NCBI GenBank assembly: GCA_947034895.1
Contig: OX344763.1
Coordinates: 62,825,093 to 62,889,092 of the forward strand
DNA: 64,000 nt
From: Rhytidiadelphus loreus
Taxonomy: Eukaryota > Streptophyta > Bryopsida > Hypnales > Hylocomiaceae
Direction: 5' to 3'
The notes under the pieces are model-generated. The model had not been told where the DNA came from, ran no database searches, and worked only from the letters and a program-made list of their open reading frames with translations. Made by a program: the position numbers and the translations under genes. Below are positions 12,313-23,880 of the stretch, in pieces (positions within the stretch are counted from its first letter, which is position 1; each line of letters starts with the position of its first letter).

Positions 12313-12440
12313 TGTTAACCGTCAAGCTATGTGTTTCATTAGTTCTGTGGCTTCTTTGCTTTTATAGGGTGTACGTTATTCTTGACTTGAAGATAATCAT
12401 CTTTGACTCGAAGATAATTTTTGTTGTTCATAAAATAATA

Positions 12441-13663
12441 ACTAACGAAAATTTAGACAGAAATCCTACTTGTAGTACTAATCATCTACGCACATGCAGA
12501 ATATAGACATAGAATACAGTCCACATTGAATTAAAGCATGCATAGAAACAAAATTGAAATCACGCATTCAAACTAAGAGCAATGGTAGAATCAACAAAAT
12601 ACAACAACTGAAGACTTACTCACCTCTTGCACACTTCCTGCAACAGATTCTTCAATGCCTTAGAATTTCTCCACATTCCCAAATGTAGTGGATCCTACAC
12701 ACATCCTAAACCCTAATCCAAGAACAAATGAACAAAAATTTCAAACCCAAATTCTAGAACGCAGGCCACTGACACTTGCATGGAAATTGGAATAAGGTGA
12801 AGAATTCATAAACACAACAATAATCTAAAACAAGAACAAGAATAATTGCAAATTAAACATGCCCAAAGAACAAAAACAAGAACTGCATACACTAAATTTT
12901 TGAACCTTGCCACTACAAAACAATTTGCACTAGAAATAGAAAACAAAAATTGTCACAAAGTTGTAAACGAACTCCAACAACTTCAAAAATAGAGAACACA
13001 TTGTACAGAAGCTAAGAACAGAACATTTTGTACCAAAAATGAGAAAACTTGGTACATTCAAGTTTGGTCCACTTGCCAATCTCCGTCAAAGCCTCCAGAA
13101 ACTGAGAAAACAAAAGAAGAACATGAAATGGGAATCCGTATTCAGAATCCAAAAACAAAAATCAAGTATCCCCACACTCAGATCCGCGTGACTCCAAACA
13201 CCTATGACCTCCCTGTGGTGGCTTCTCACAAATTTGCACCCCAGCCACCTACCCGAGTCAATCAAGCTGGGAATGTGATGAGAATCAGAAAAGAAAAATG
13301 AAGAACCCTTGTGCAACTCCTGTGCAACCCCTATGCAGAAATTTAAAAAAAAACTGCGCGCTTGAAGCTCAAAAACTCCACGCCTCAAGCTGAAAACTTC
13401 GTGCCTCAAGGTCAAACCCCCCGTCCGCCTCAAGCTCGAAAACAACCGCGCCTGAAGCTCAAAAACAACCTTTGGCGCCTGAAGCTCAAAAACTGAAGAA
13501 CAACCGCTCGTAGAAGCTCAAAAACACCGCACCTCAAGCTAAAAACTCTACGCCTCAAGGTCCTAAACCCTGCGCACCTCAAGTTGCAAGACCACCCCGC
13601 GACTAAAGCTGGAAAAACACCCACGATTGAAGTTGGAAAATCACCCGCAACAGAATTACAAAA
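12441..13663. other. No gene seen; short minisatellite at 13350-13660
   Basis: AT-rich DNA without recognisable coding. From about 13350 to 13660 an irregular minisatellite repeats a core like GCCTCAAGCTCAAAAAC every 20-30 bp. The CACTA element at 13664 inserted at its right edge, and a similar phrase (AAGCTGGAAAAACACCC) resumes at 17586. Confidence 0.5.
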
Positions 13664-15802
13664 CACTATAAGAAACCCGTGTTTTTTTTTACAGTAGGTC
13701 CGCAACGTAGAGTGTCCGAGGTTGGACATACTATGTCCAAGGAGACATCTTCCTGTCTGGAAGATGGTTTGCCATTTCCAACAGATCTGAGTGGTTGTTG
13801 CAACGAACATGCCAAAATTTAGGTGATAACAGCTTCTTGTTTCCATTGACGTACCCCTTTCTTCTGACATTCTTGCGGACATGAGCATGTCCACAATAGT
13901 GTTCGTAAAAATCGGAATTGCCATGTCAGTATTGTTGACCTTTTTTCATCGGCTGTAATTTTAAGTTTTTGTTTTTGTTTAATTAAAATGTTTACCCGCC
14001 ATGAAAAAAGGGAGGGCCGGGCAGTGCCCGGTCTTGAAAAATTCTAGACATGCTGACGTGGCAGATGACATGGCGAGATTGAGGGAAATTTGCTGACGTG
14101 GCAATTTTTTTGACTGACGTGGCCCGGCTACGTCGGCATAGATTTTGAAGCATTGAGCTTAATGTCTTCCCTATTCCTCCTGACAATATTTGTTGAGATA
14201 TCGTGACGCTTGTTTAGATGTCTCAAAAGACATCTCAATGTCAGTCTAGATGTCAACTGCAATGTCTTCAAATTCTTGGAGACTTTTGTACAAGTACTAC
14301 AATGTTGACCTTCATGTTTTCAAAAACCCCAAACTGCCTACTGAAACGTCATGACATCTTTTTAGATGTCTCAGATGACATATGCGTGTTCGTATGGACG
14401 TCGCTTGAGATGTCTGACTTAACTAGGGACTTCTTAGCAAGCAATACAATGCTCATGTTGATGTTGACAGTAACATGTGAATGTCTTTAGATACGTTGGT
14501 TTCATTCTGACATTGTTGTCTTCTAGCACAACGATGTTCTGGAGGCGTTCATGTGTTCTACTAGTCTACTGAAGAGTGAGCAGCCTGAACAACGAAGTGA
14601 TCGAATAGGAGAGTACTTCCTAACAATGACATTATCCGTTTATATTATCTTATTAAGGCTACTTTGGAATGCTTAACCGTCTTCTTCGTTTCATTTCTAT
14701 CTAACACACGGTGAGCACTTCAAGCACTGTAGTATTGTACCTCTAGACTAAGTTCAAGCTAATTTAATGAACGACATGCACCATTCAATTCAAACAGACA
14801 AATAGAAATTGTTCATTTCAATATTCCACGTTAATGTATTAAGATGCGTGTACTTCCTACAAGATCATTGCGAGAAAACAAAAGAGTGCATGTGGTGCGC
14901 GAGGACTAAGAATGCAACAAATATTTTATTGGTTCTTTCATAATCTTTCATGTACTCTGTGCAAAAGATCCCTTAGCTATGCTACCTTTTGGGTGTGCGC
15001 AGATACAAATATAGTCCTTTAATGTCTTCATGTACAAACAATGCAGTGGATCACAAACAAATAACTACTTTATGAGATGCACCGGCAAATGTGTCATAAT
15101 GTTCAAGAAAGTCGTGCTTGGGAAACTCCTTCTCATGTAGACATTCTGCATGACAATGTCCTTCTCTATCTCCTTCACTTCCTTGTCACAAAGTCTTTGG
15201 AATACTCTCTTGATTTTTTTGATAGCCAACTACACATTGTCATCCAAAATGTTTCAAACCACCACCGGTAGAATCTAGAACAAAACAGATGCAAGAGCAT
15301 TAGTTAAGTATCCATCTTGATATTTACATAGACATTTCTAAATGCACCTAGACATTGACAAAGATATTTGTCACTGCGCAAATGGCATTGGCTGCCTCTG
15401 AAGGTTTTTCATAGGACACTCTTGTGTATGCCAAATCTTGGCAAATGATTGCACTGCCGCCAAAGAAGACGGTACTATCAAGTGCGGGCCAATGCAATGT
15501 CGTCACTAATGTCCTTGACAGCATGTCCCGTTTCTACGAGTACTTTTACAACAAACTATATATAATATACTTAGAAATCAGTAAATATTTGTGCTTTGAA
15601 GAAGGGTGTATGGTACACGCAATTGTAGGGAGACACTACATTTATTTTACAAGAAACAACAAAGGCGATGGAGACATACAAACATCGGAAGCACTACCTT
15701 TGCCATGGACCTGTACATTCTCTCAATTGTGGAATTTGCATGACCTAGTACTATTGGAAATAAAATAAACACTTCTAAGGCAATTGATTTTGGTGTATCT
15801 TA

Positions 15803-16150
15803 TTTGTTGCATGAGTACATGGTAGTCATGTGCTTACATGTTTTGTAGTTTGTCATCCCTATCGCGTTTGTGAATTGCATTGATATAGTTTGTGAGGGTG
15901 CGTAATTGCGTATATTGCACACTATGGCTATGAACTCAGCTTGTTCCTGCATGGTCAAGATGTAAGGTGCATGTGGCATGTGGAAATCATCATTGCATTG
16001 CCTTGGCGCCTGCAACTTGATTTCCTCACAAATTCCTAGATCCTCGGCATCCACACAATTGCTTAGCTATTGTTCATTGAAAGCAACATCTTCAAAATAT
16101 TTTCGCATAAATATTTCTCACAATGCAAGACATCCAACATGTATTGTTCT
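15803..16150 (-). pseudogene. TNP2 transposase fragment (3' exon)
   Basis: A likely splice acceptor (TCTCCTAG) near 16150 is followed by MLDVLHCEKYLCENILK, the counterpart of HLLDPMHCEKNLCENIMK in the TNP2 gene at 50714-56690. After a frameshift and a stop the second piece (16054-15803) continues with DLGICEEIKLQ, HMPHAPYILTMQEQAEF and a KHMTTMYSCNK end, matching the order of the 3' exon there. The catalytic part is absent. It is a relic inside the CACTA element 13664-17583. Confidence 0.75.
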
Positions 16151-16527
16151 AGGAGATCTTGCAAAAGGAAAGGTAAAACATGTTAGAAGTAGAAAAATCC
16201 ACGTGCATGCCTTACCTTATTAGATGTTGTATTAAACAAAAGAATGCCTACAAAGACATCGGCTACAGACGTCATGTCTAACAATAACATAAGCACCGAC
16301 GTCCAAACAAACATTAGCACCAATGTCAACATCGCCTCTTTTCATCCTCTATCATGACTGTATTTTTAATATCCCATACCGTTTGTTATTCTTCCCACCA
16401 CCTTTTTTGTATAAATATATTGGCTTCTTCCCTCCCTTTAATCATAATAAAGTGCATTTAAAGCCTTTATTTTGATCTAACTATCAAATATTGTGTATTA
16501 TGTATGGTAAACTATTTCTGTATTTAT

Positions 16528-16650
16528 GATGTATGTATGTATTTTATATTATGTATGATGTATGTATGTATTTTATATTATGCATGATGTATGTATGTAT
16601 TTTATATTATGTATCATGTATGTATGTATGTATTTTATGTTATGTATGGT
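16528..16650. repeat. Four 29-bp tandem repeats
   Basis: The unit GATGTATGTATGTATTTTAT with an ATTATGTAT tail starts at 16528, 16557, 16586 and about 16615. It lies inside the CACTA element and is simple-sequence in character. Confidence 0.75.
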
Positions 16651-17659
16651 GTATATAGTATGGTACAAGTATAGAATATTATGTACGAAATTTTATACAC
16701 TGTTTATATAGAGGGCATCATGATATGGACATGTACATTATGTAAGACATATGATTGTTTTTCTAGACATCATGTTGGATAATAAACTACTTTGCTTAAC
16801 ACATGAATGTCAAATTTGATATCATTTTGTACATCAACTATATTGTTTTGGACATTCTATGTTTTCTCTGATGTTGATGAAACAGTGTAGGAAATGCTCA
16901 TGGTGACATTGTTGTGTCTAGTTTACTTTGTAGGGATGCAGGCGGAAACGTCCAAAGTCAGTTGCAAGTGTTCTATATAGTACACACTATTGCTTTCAGA
17001 GCTATGCCCCATGTCACAAACAACATCCACAAGGACAACACAAAAGTCATGGACATGTCGCATTCGGTACAATGAAAATCAAAGTAGACGTCTCTCTTCA
17101 CAGTGTACGTGACGAGAACAACGTCTAGAATGACAACATGATGTCATTGTGGATATAGAATGTCTATTGAGATGTCTTCACAAACATCCTAGAAGACAAC
17201 ATAATGTCTGTGTGGTCATCATTTATGACATAGTAGCATTCCTTCTAGACCTATTTTCAGGCCCCAAAACAGTGCCACATCACACCCAAAAAATAAGCCA
17301 CGTCGACATGACACGTCACTCACGGGTAATGGATGAAAAAAAATCCGACTTGGCTTCCCGCGCTCACGTGGCATGACAGATGGCACAATTTCAGAACCCC
17401 ATTGACCAATGTTTTTTTTGACATCAAGCCTTGGACATGTGATGTCTGGGCAGATTTTCGATGTTTTTTGCATGTCTTAATGAACGCAAAAATTTGGATG
17501 TCTGATTGGACATGGACGGACATCACTCTAGATACGAGCATGCAGAATTTGCGTGTCAAAAGAAACACGGGTTTCTTCTAGTGAAAGCTGGAAAAACACC
17601 CGCACAGTACGTGGAAAAAATTTGTGAATTCCTGATTGGGGAGGGACGATGGACCAAGC

Positions 17660-17935
17660 TAGCTTCGGGGCCTCCCCAAGCCTCCTAACCCAGCTTCGAG
17701 CCTCCCCCGAACCTACTTCCCCAGCTTCGGGCCTCCCCCAAACCTACTTCTCTAGCTTCGGGCCTCATCCAAACCTACTTCTCCAACTTCAAGCCTTCCC
17801 GAACCTACTTTTTCAAACCTGCGGCCTCCCTGAACCTAGTTTCCTGACCTTCCGGCCTCCCCGAACCTACCTCGCCAAGCCTGCTAACTCTTCAGAATCT
17901 ACTTTGCCGAACTTGCCTCCCCAAAACCTATTTCT
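17660..17935. repeat. About 31-bp C-rich minisatellite
   Basis: A core like AGCTTCGGGCCTCCCC followed by AACCTACTT recurs about every 30-32 bp, with later copies diverged. It leaves a 108-codon frame open on the + strand, which I read as repeat-driven rather than a gene. Confidence 0.65.
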
Positions 17936-17974
17936 TCTAAGCTTCAAGTCCTATATAGTCACGTATGTGTCTTG

Positions 17975-19165
17975 AACCCTTGAACAATAGGTGGGTCATC
18001 GTGAAAATCATCTATTTTGTCACCGTGTGAATTGTTTGCTTAAAAAAATGATAATGTTCTCATTAGAAGACGAACTACTGTAGATGATCTTTCCTTTCCA
18101 CTAAAATTTAGGAGGATGAATAGTTTCATTTTTGTCCCTACACAGAGAGATTTTTGTCATTCATCAACCAGAAAATGGCCTTGGCATTATGTATGGTCTA
18201 AAGAATGTAAGAGAACTTCATCCAATTAAATTTTTGTAGGTCCCAATTTTTCAAAGAAGTAGCATTTGATTTCGAAGAATTGAAAATTCAACCACAAATT
18301 ATACTCCATGACATTTGGCTCTCTAAATGATGCTATTAAAAAAATTAACCCTTGAATGCCAAGCCAGTCATCATAGAAATCATTTGTTTTGTCACTGTAT
18401 GAATTCTTGGCTTATAAAAATGAAAAAATACTACTCCCTGCGTCCCAAAATGATCTTCCTGTTGGATAAAATGTTCCGGATTAAGGCTGAAAATAATGTT
18501 TTTTCAAAAAAAAATTGAGTTTTAAGTAGAGTTTGGTGCACTCCTAATATTCTGAAATTTTGAGTTTTTGAACTCTTTGCAAAATATAATTTTTGAGCAC
18601 TCAAAAATGAGATTTTTGAAGTGTTTTTGAGAAGCACCGGTGGCCATTGATCTGGTTAATTATTGTGGACCCGGAGCCAGATTTAATTGATCAAATTTCA
18701 ACAGTACATTATGGCCAACCTGTTTGTCCCCATGCGCCATAAGGATGGCACCATGTGGCCATTTAATTTGTCAGCTGTGATGTAATCCAACCCTGAAATT
18801 AGACATTGTTGCTTTCTGGAACTCATGTCAACAATACTTACTTGGTCGTGATTGGAGTTTCGTTTTAATAGTATGCTCTCAATGCTTGTGATTGGATTTT
18901 TGTTCCTTCTCTACAAGAAGTGCTTCTAGCCCCTTTTCCTTCTATATTAGTTCCATATTAGAATATGATTCAGGAAGATCATTTTGGGATAGAAAATGAA
19001 AGGCAATCGAAAGATCATTTTGGGACGGAGGGAGTAATTGAAAGATGAACTATTGTAGATGATCTTTCCTTTTCACCCTAAATTTTGGATGATGAATAGT
19101 TACATTTGTGTCCTATATGGGAAGATTTTTTGTCATTCATTGACCAGGAAATGGCTTAGGAGTTG
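17975..19165. repeat. 372-bp tandem duplication, second copy split by a MITE
   Basis: Unit 1 starts at 17975 (AACCCTTGAAC) and unit 2 at 18347 (AACCCTTGAATG), offset 372. Downstream of the Stowaway insertion GAACTACTGTAGATGATC at 18072 pairs with GAACTATTGTAGATGATC at 19047, offset 975; removing the 601-bp MITE and its 2-bp TSD gives 372 again. Unit 1 is therefore the empty site of the insertion. Confidence 0.85.
18434..19034. mobile_element. Stowaway-like (Tc1/mariner) MITE, 601 bp
   Basis: The tips are CTCCCTGCGTCCCAAAATGA and, reversed, CTCCCTCCGTCCCAAAATGA, the classic plant Stowaway signature, flanked by TA (18432-18433, 19035-19036). A second internal GATCATTTTGGGA lies near 18975. There is no coding capacity. 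Movement would need a mariner transposase in trans; none is in the window. Confidence 0.9.
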
Positions 19166-19169
19166 TTTA

Positions 19170-22100
19170 GGGATTAAGGAAGGTAAAGAGTCCACATGAT
19201 GGGACTAAGAGATGTTGAAGACATGTATGAAACAATTGTCCAAAGTGTGTTTGATATCTTCTCATCCCATAATTCATCTCTTTTAGACTTTTTCCTATAA
19301 TGTAGACTTTTCCTTACTATAATAATCTAGGAAAAAATTCCATATCCATTGGGATTTTGTATATTTTCTAATTTAAACAAATTTGAATAGAATTTAATCA
19401 ATGGTATTTCTAATTTGTAATGTATCTAACACTCTAAATAACCAACATTTTTTTTTAGCTTCTTGGAATTACTATAAGTTTCAAATGAATCGAGCAATTT
19501 TAGAACTTATATACCAAAACACAATTTCCAAATTCCATACCCTCTTCAAGGCTTACGTTACATTTTGGGCATTCCATATACTAAAATTTTATATGAAATA
19601 CAAAGTTTAGTAAATTTTGCTAAACTTCTAAAGTATTGTCATGAATAAAAGAATAATTAAATAATAAACAATTTCGTTTTTACCATTTGATTTTTTTTAA
19701 ATTATAAAGAACTTTTACTTTTTAGATGATTCTAACCCATGAAGGTCTAAACACCATTTTTTTAAGATTTAACATTTCAAAAGATATGGAATAACCATTA
19801 AACGGGACAAGAAATAAAATGTAGAAGTTGAAAATATTTTAAACTTCAATTTATGATTCTTGTGTGAATTAATTTGGTGCCATTTGTTTGGTACTTCACA
19901 ACAAAACATTAATATCAATTATTCATATTTTCTAGTTTAAAGAACTATTATTTCTGAATTCATGGAATAGGGTTTAGAGTGGAATGAAGAAAAAAATAAA
20001 ACTTCTACATTTTTTTCACTTGACCCTCTTCATTAAAATTCCATGATTGTTGTGCATTGAGTTTAGTTTTTAAAGTACAACGTATGCTTGGCTTGTTTTA
20101 CTTCTTCATTCCATGTTAAAATGATTAAAAATTAGTTCGATATAATATTTTGTTTATTGGAAAGTTATTATGACAAAATTATAAAAGTATAGCACTCAAA
20201 ATTGTTTATAGTAGTTAGAAGATAGGCCTTTCATTCATACATAACTTGCACTTTTTGAATAATTATGTGTTTTTAAGTACATAAGATGTAAAGAATTTCT
20301 AAAACTTGTAGAGTATAGTATTTTCATACAATTTAGGGACTAAGGAGTCATTGTATAGGATACATTATAATACATTCATTTCTAGGAGGTGAACCTCTCA
20401 TGATGATTATTTATGAGACATTGAAGTGGTTCAAGTCTCTAAACCATGATGGAGTTAATAATAATGATTGGTAGCAAATGAATGGAAAGTCCATCATTCA
20501 TTTCAATGTACTAACAAAGTAGTCCCATTTGAAGCCAATTATGCTTCAAATCATGCTTTGGGATGCCATGAAGGTGGACATGACGACCTCTTAGAACATG
20601 GGTCTTTGAATTTTGTACTCTTCACATAATTACTAAGCTTTTAAAAATATGGATCCTACTTTGTATAGCTCTGGTCTCATACTTTCTTTTTGAAATATTT
20701 GAAAGGTGTGCTTTTTGTTTCTTTCATCTTCATAAAAGTTTTTTTTGTTTTTTGTTTTTGTTTTTGTTTTTGTTTTTTGTCATTGTAGTTTTTTATAGTG
20801 TTGTGCAAACTTTATGTTTAGGCATCCAAATCATTCTAATTTAAAAAACAATTGAAGAAAATTATATACTATACTAAAGAATCATAATTTTTTCAAATTT
20901 TTACAACAATTTAACTAGTACATTATTTTATTGATCTCCTATAGTAATCCTCATTAAAATTTCATAGCTTTTGTGATTTTAATTCTATAAAAACAACATA
21001 AATACCTTCATTTTTTCTTTGGTTTCCAATGTATTCTACAAGACAAATTGCAAGAATTTAATGTGCTCATATATAAATGCAAATTCCTTAGAATGTGTTA
21101 AAACATCCATGGAAAATAAAATGTAATAAGTACCACATTTTATAGAATTGAATGTTAAAAAAATTCACAATTGTACATTGTTCTTTGTTTTGAAAAATGA
21201 AGCTCAAAGTTCTGTGTAATTTTTATGAAATTAAATTAGAGATTGAAAACTACCATGCAATATTTTGGATAATCTTGAACATGTACGGTCATTTAAAAGT
21301 CCACAACATTAAACATCATTTATTAACTGAAGCCAATAATATTCAAAATAAAAAGTATTATGTTTTATTGTCCGCTTTTATTTTTTTAAATTAGGGATCC
21401 CAATAAATTTTAAATAAGAAACATCCTTCAATTTTTGGATATTGGAATCTCAAAAATAAATATAAATTGTCAATATAATTTGCAAAATCAAAATGTTTAA
21501 GAACATTGAATTTGTGAATATATAATTTATATTTGTTGAAGACTTTGATGTTGCTCCTAAACCAATAAACCTTAAACCCTAAATCCTAAACCCTCCTTAC
21601 ATGTTCCATAATACGATAAAGTATGGGAATAGTCTTTTTCTTGCATAAACTAAAGTGCAACCTTGGATTTATGGTACAAAAAGGAAAAAGAAAAAGGAAA
21701 AAGGAAAATAAGATGAAGAAGGAAAAAAGAAGAAAGATAGCCCTCAAAATTAAAAATGTATATCCACTAAGGGAAGATTAGGGCCCCTTAGAGATAAGAA
21801 AATACTTGTAGACTTAGTAATTTGATCATGAACTGCTTAGTCACAAGTTGATGGGATATAAATATACCTTTTAGGTCCTTTTCCCACCCACCCTCCCTTA
21901 TTAGATTTGTCAATAAGTGATGGGATGGTCAAAATAGTTAGTTACAAAAAGCACACCAGCTAAGGTACCACTTAAGGCCAGATTAGTGACTCCACCTAGC
22001 ACTAACCCAGGTAATTAAAATTAGTAGTGGCTGCGGTTACATAAAAGTAAACATGATGGGGAGCCTATAACAAAAGTTCCCACATGATTTAACCATGCTA

Positions 22101-22393
22101 ATAAATAAGCATGCATTTGGTCCTCAGAACCAACTGAACAGTCAAGCACTCAACACTGTCTGCTCCCCTGTGTGCTTCATCGAAGTTACAGACGCGTTGA
22201 TGGCTATTCCACAAGTGTCGGATACTACTGACTGCTGCTTGGTTCCTTCGACCTTCACATTAATGCTGTTCTTTCTTTCAGCTTTTATTCCCTTCGACAT
22301 TAATGCATGCTTGCTTTCATTTACACATGATTGGTCGATTGCCTTCATATGCCACAGCTAGTTGTTCAAAATGCTCTGGATTATTCTAATTGC
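19170..22393. other. AT-rich DNA without a gene
   Basis: About 3.2 kb of AT-rich sequence with poly(T)/poly(A) and TTTTTG runs near 20740 and an A/G-rich stretch near 21670. Open frames are short and without codon bias. No element termini were recognised. The MULE target duplication begins at 22394. Confidence 0.5.
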
Positions 22394-22402
22394 TTGAATT
22401 AT

Positions 22403-22455
22403 GGGGAGCACTATTTTTCACCCTTCACATTGCATCTATTTATTATTCTAGCCCC
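22403..22455 (+). repeat. MULE left terminal inverted repeat
   Basis: The first 53 bases pair with 44393-44445 in reverse complement with about eight mismatches. The best-conserved block is CACCCTTCACATTGC followed by CTATTTAT. Confidence 0.88.
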
Positions 22456-23057
22456 CTACTGCCACAGCCTGCCATCTGTTGGTCCTACTGGCCCTTCTTC
22501 CACGTGCTGGTCGCTTTGAATGCCTGCCACAACACATCCACGCACTGCTTTTTCCTAACTGACAGGGTCTGCCCGGGAAAAACTGCAGTGTTTCGTCTGC
22601 TGTGTTCCGGCATACCTGTAGTGCTGAAACAGGTCTGATTTATCGCATGCATGGGCCATGCCACGCCGCATGCATCGACATGGGCCATGCCATGCTTGGC
22701 TCTGTGTTCTAGGCCAGTGTTTCGTGGTGGCGGTAGGTTTAAGGCCTTTGGCTGTAGGGGTTTAGTAAGTTCACAAGAATTCAAGGATCGAACAGATGTG
22801 ACATTTTCTTTGGGAGGACCATAATTTGGTACCGATGAAAAGAAATGATAGAGTGACCCCCCCCAAAAGGACATTCACTATGTTAAGAAAGGTAAAAAGA
22901 AATAAAAAATAAGAACTTCAAACAAAAAATAAGAAATTTAATGGAACAAACAAAAAAAAGGAAAATAACCAAATTTTATTACATGGTCAATCTAATGAAC
23001 AATATAGATCTGAATTAAAAAAACATAGAGCTTCATCAAAATTATAAGAAATTTAAA

Positions 23058-23880
23058 CCCATTCAACTCCAAACTCTTTTGGACAAATGGTTTTTGGGTT
23101 CAGGAATTGGCCCCCGATTATTAGGGATGCATCCGGTTAGGGAGTGATAAAACACTCCCTAACCCAAAAAAAATGTATAATTGTGTGTGGCGGACCCATT
23201 CTACTCCAAACTCTTTTGGGGAAATGGTTTTAGGGTTCTGGAATTGGCTCCTGATTACTAGGGGTGCATCCGGTTAGGGAGTGATAAAGCACTCCCTAAC
23301 CCAAAAAAAATGTATAATTGCGTGGCCCTAAACCCACTGTTCTCCAAACTCTTTTGGGGAAATGGTTTTAGGGTTGAGGGTTTGGCTCCCGTTTCTTAGG
23401 GGTGCATCCGGTTAGGGAGTGATGAAGCACTCCCTAATCCAAAAAAAATGTATAATTGCGTGTGGCGGACCCATTCTACTCCAATATTGACAGGGAAATG
23501 GTTTTAGGGTTCTGGAATTGACTCCCGATTACTAGGGGTGCATCCGGTTAGGGAGTAATAAAGCACTCCCTAACCCAAAAAAAATGTATAATTGCGTGGC
23601 CCTAAACCCACTGTTCTCCACACTCTTTTGGGGAAATGGTTTTAGGGTTGAGGGTTTGGCTCCCGATTATTAGGGGTGCATCTGGTTAGGAAGTGCTGCA
23701 GTACTCCCTAACCCAAAAAAAATGTATAATTGCGGTTTAGGACCCATTGTACTCCAAATTCATTTGGGGAAATGGTTTTAGGGAAGACCAACTCAGCCTC
23801 GATTGTTAGGGGTGCATCTGTTTAGGGAGTGCGAAAACACTCTCTAAACCCCCCCAAAAAGGTACATTGGGGGGGGGTGG
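23058..23880. repeat. Six 137-bp tandem repeats, each with a 12-bp-stem hairpin
   Basis: The ACTCC/TCTCC marker recurs at 23066, 23203, 23341, 23478, 23615 and 23751 (spacing 136-138). Each unit contains GGTTAGGGAGTG, a 6-base loop and CACTCCCTAACC, so the DNA can fold into a hairpin with a perfect 12-bp stem in the better copies. Most units also carry TTTTAGGG, like the plant telomere repeat. The array lies about 650 bp inside the left end of the MULE, where binding sites for the transposase would be expected. Confidence 0.85.

Larger units (their letters stand above)
7345..12440. mobile_element. Palindrome-bounded region, possible decayed element X
   Basis: The region begins with a palindrome of the type TTATCCTCGGCCCGAGGATAA at about 7350-7371 and ends with a 73-bp minisatellite built on the same palindrome (11779-12312) plus GAAGATAAT variants near 12380-12415. 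Further palindromes sit near 7460 and 11456. Between them are one broken gene (10789-11400, minus), a 179-bp degenerate repeat (about 9380-10100) and two weak minus-strand open stretches (7699-8130 and 8384-8674) that I do not recognise. The same palindromic core precedes the DUF7869-type gene at 46664. Exact ends and a TSD were not found, so treating this as one element is inference. Confidence 0.3.
13664..17583. mobile_element. Deleted CACTA (En/Spm) element, 3920 bp
   Basis: The left tip reads CACTATAAGAAACCCGTG and the right tip, reversed, CACTAGAAGAAACCCGTG. They are flanked by the 3-bp duplication AAA (13661-13663, 17584-17586), as expected for CACTA elements. Inside both ends many copies of GATGTC/GACATC and GACGTGGCA/TGCCACGTC occur (about 13990-14540 and 16800-17560), which fit subterminal transposase-binding repeats. 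Only a piece of TNP2 remains (15803-16150), so the copy is non-autonomous. Confidence 0.85.

Noticed and set aside
13086..13924. Overlapping minus-strand proteins
   Set aside because: They are translations of a minisatellite and of the CACTA end.
17649..17975. 108-codon Pro/Ser-rich protein
   Set aside because: The open frame follows from a 31-bp minisatellite without stops and has no start or homology.
23058..23880. Interstitial telomere
   Set aside because: Only one or two TTTAGGG-like motifs per 137-bp unit; the period is far from 7 bp.
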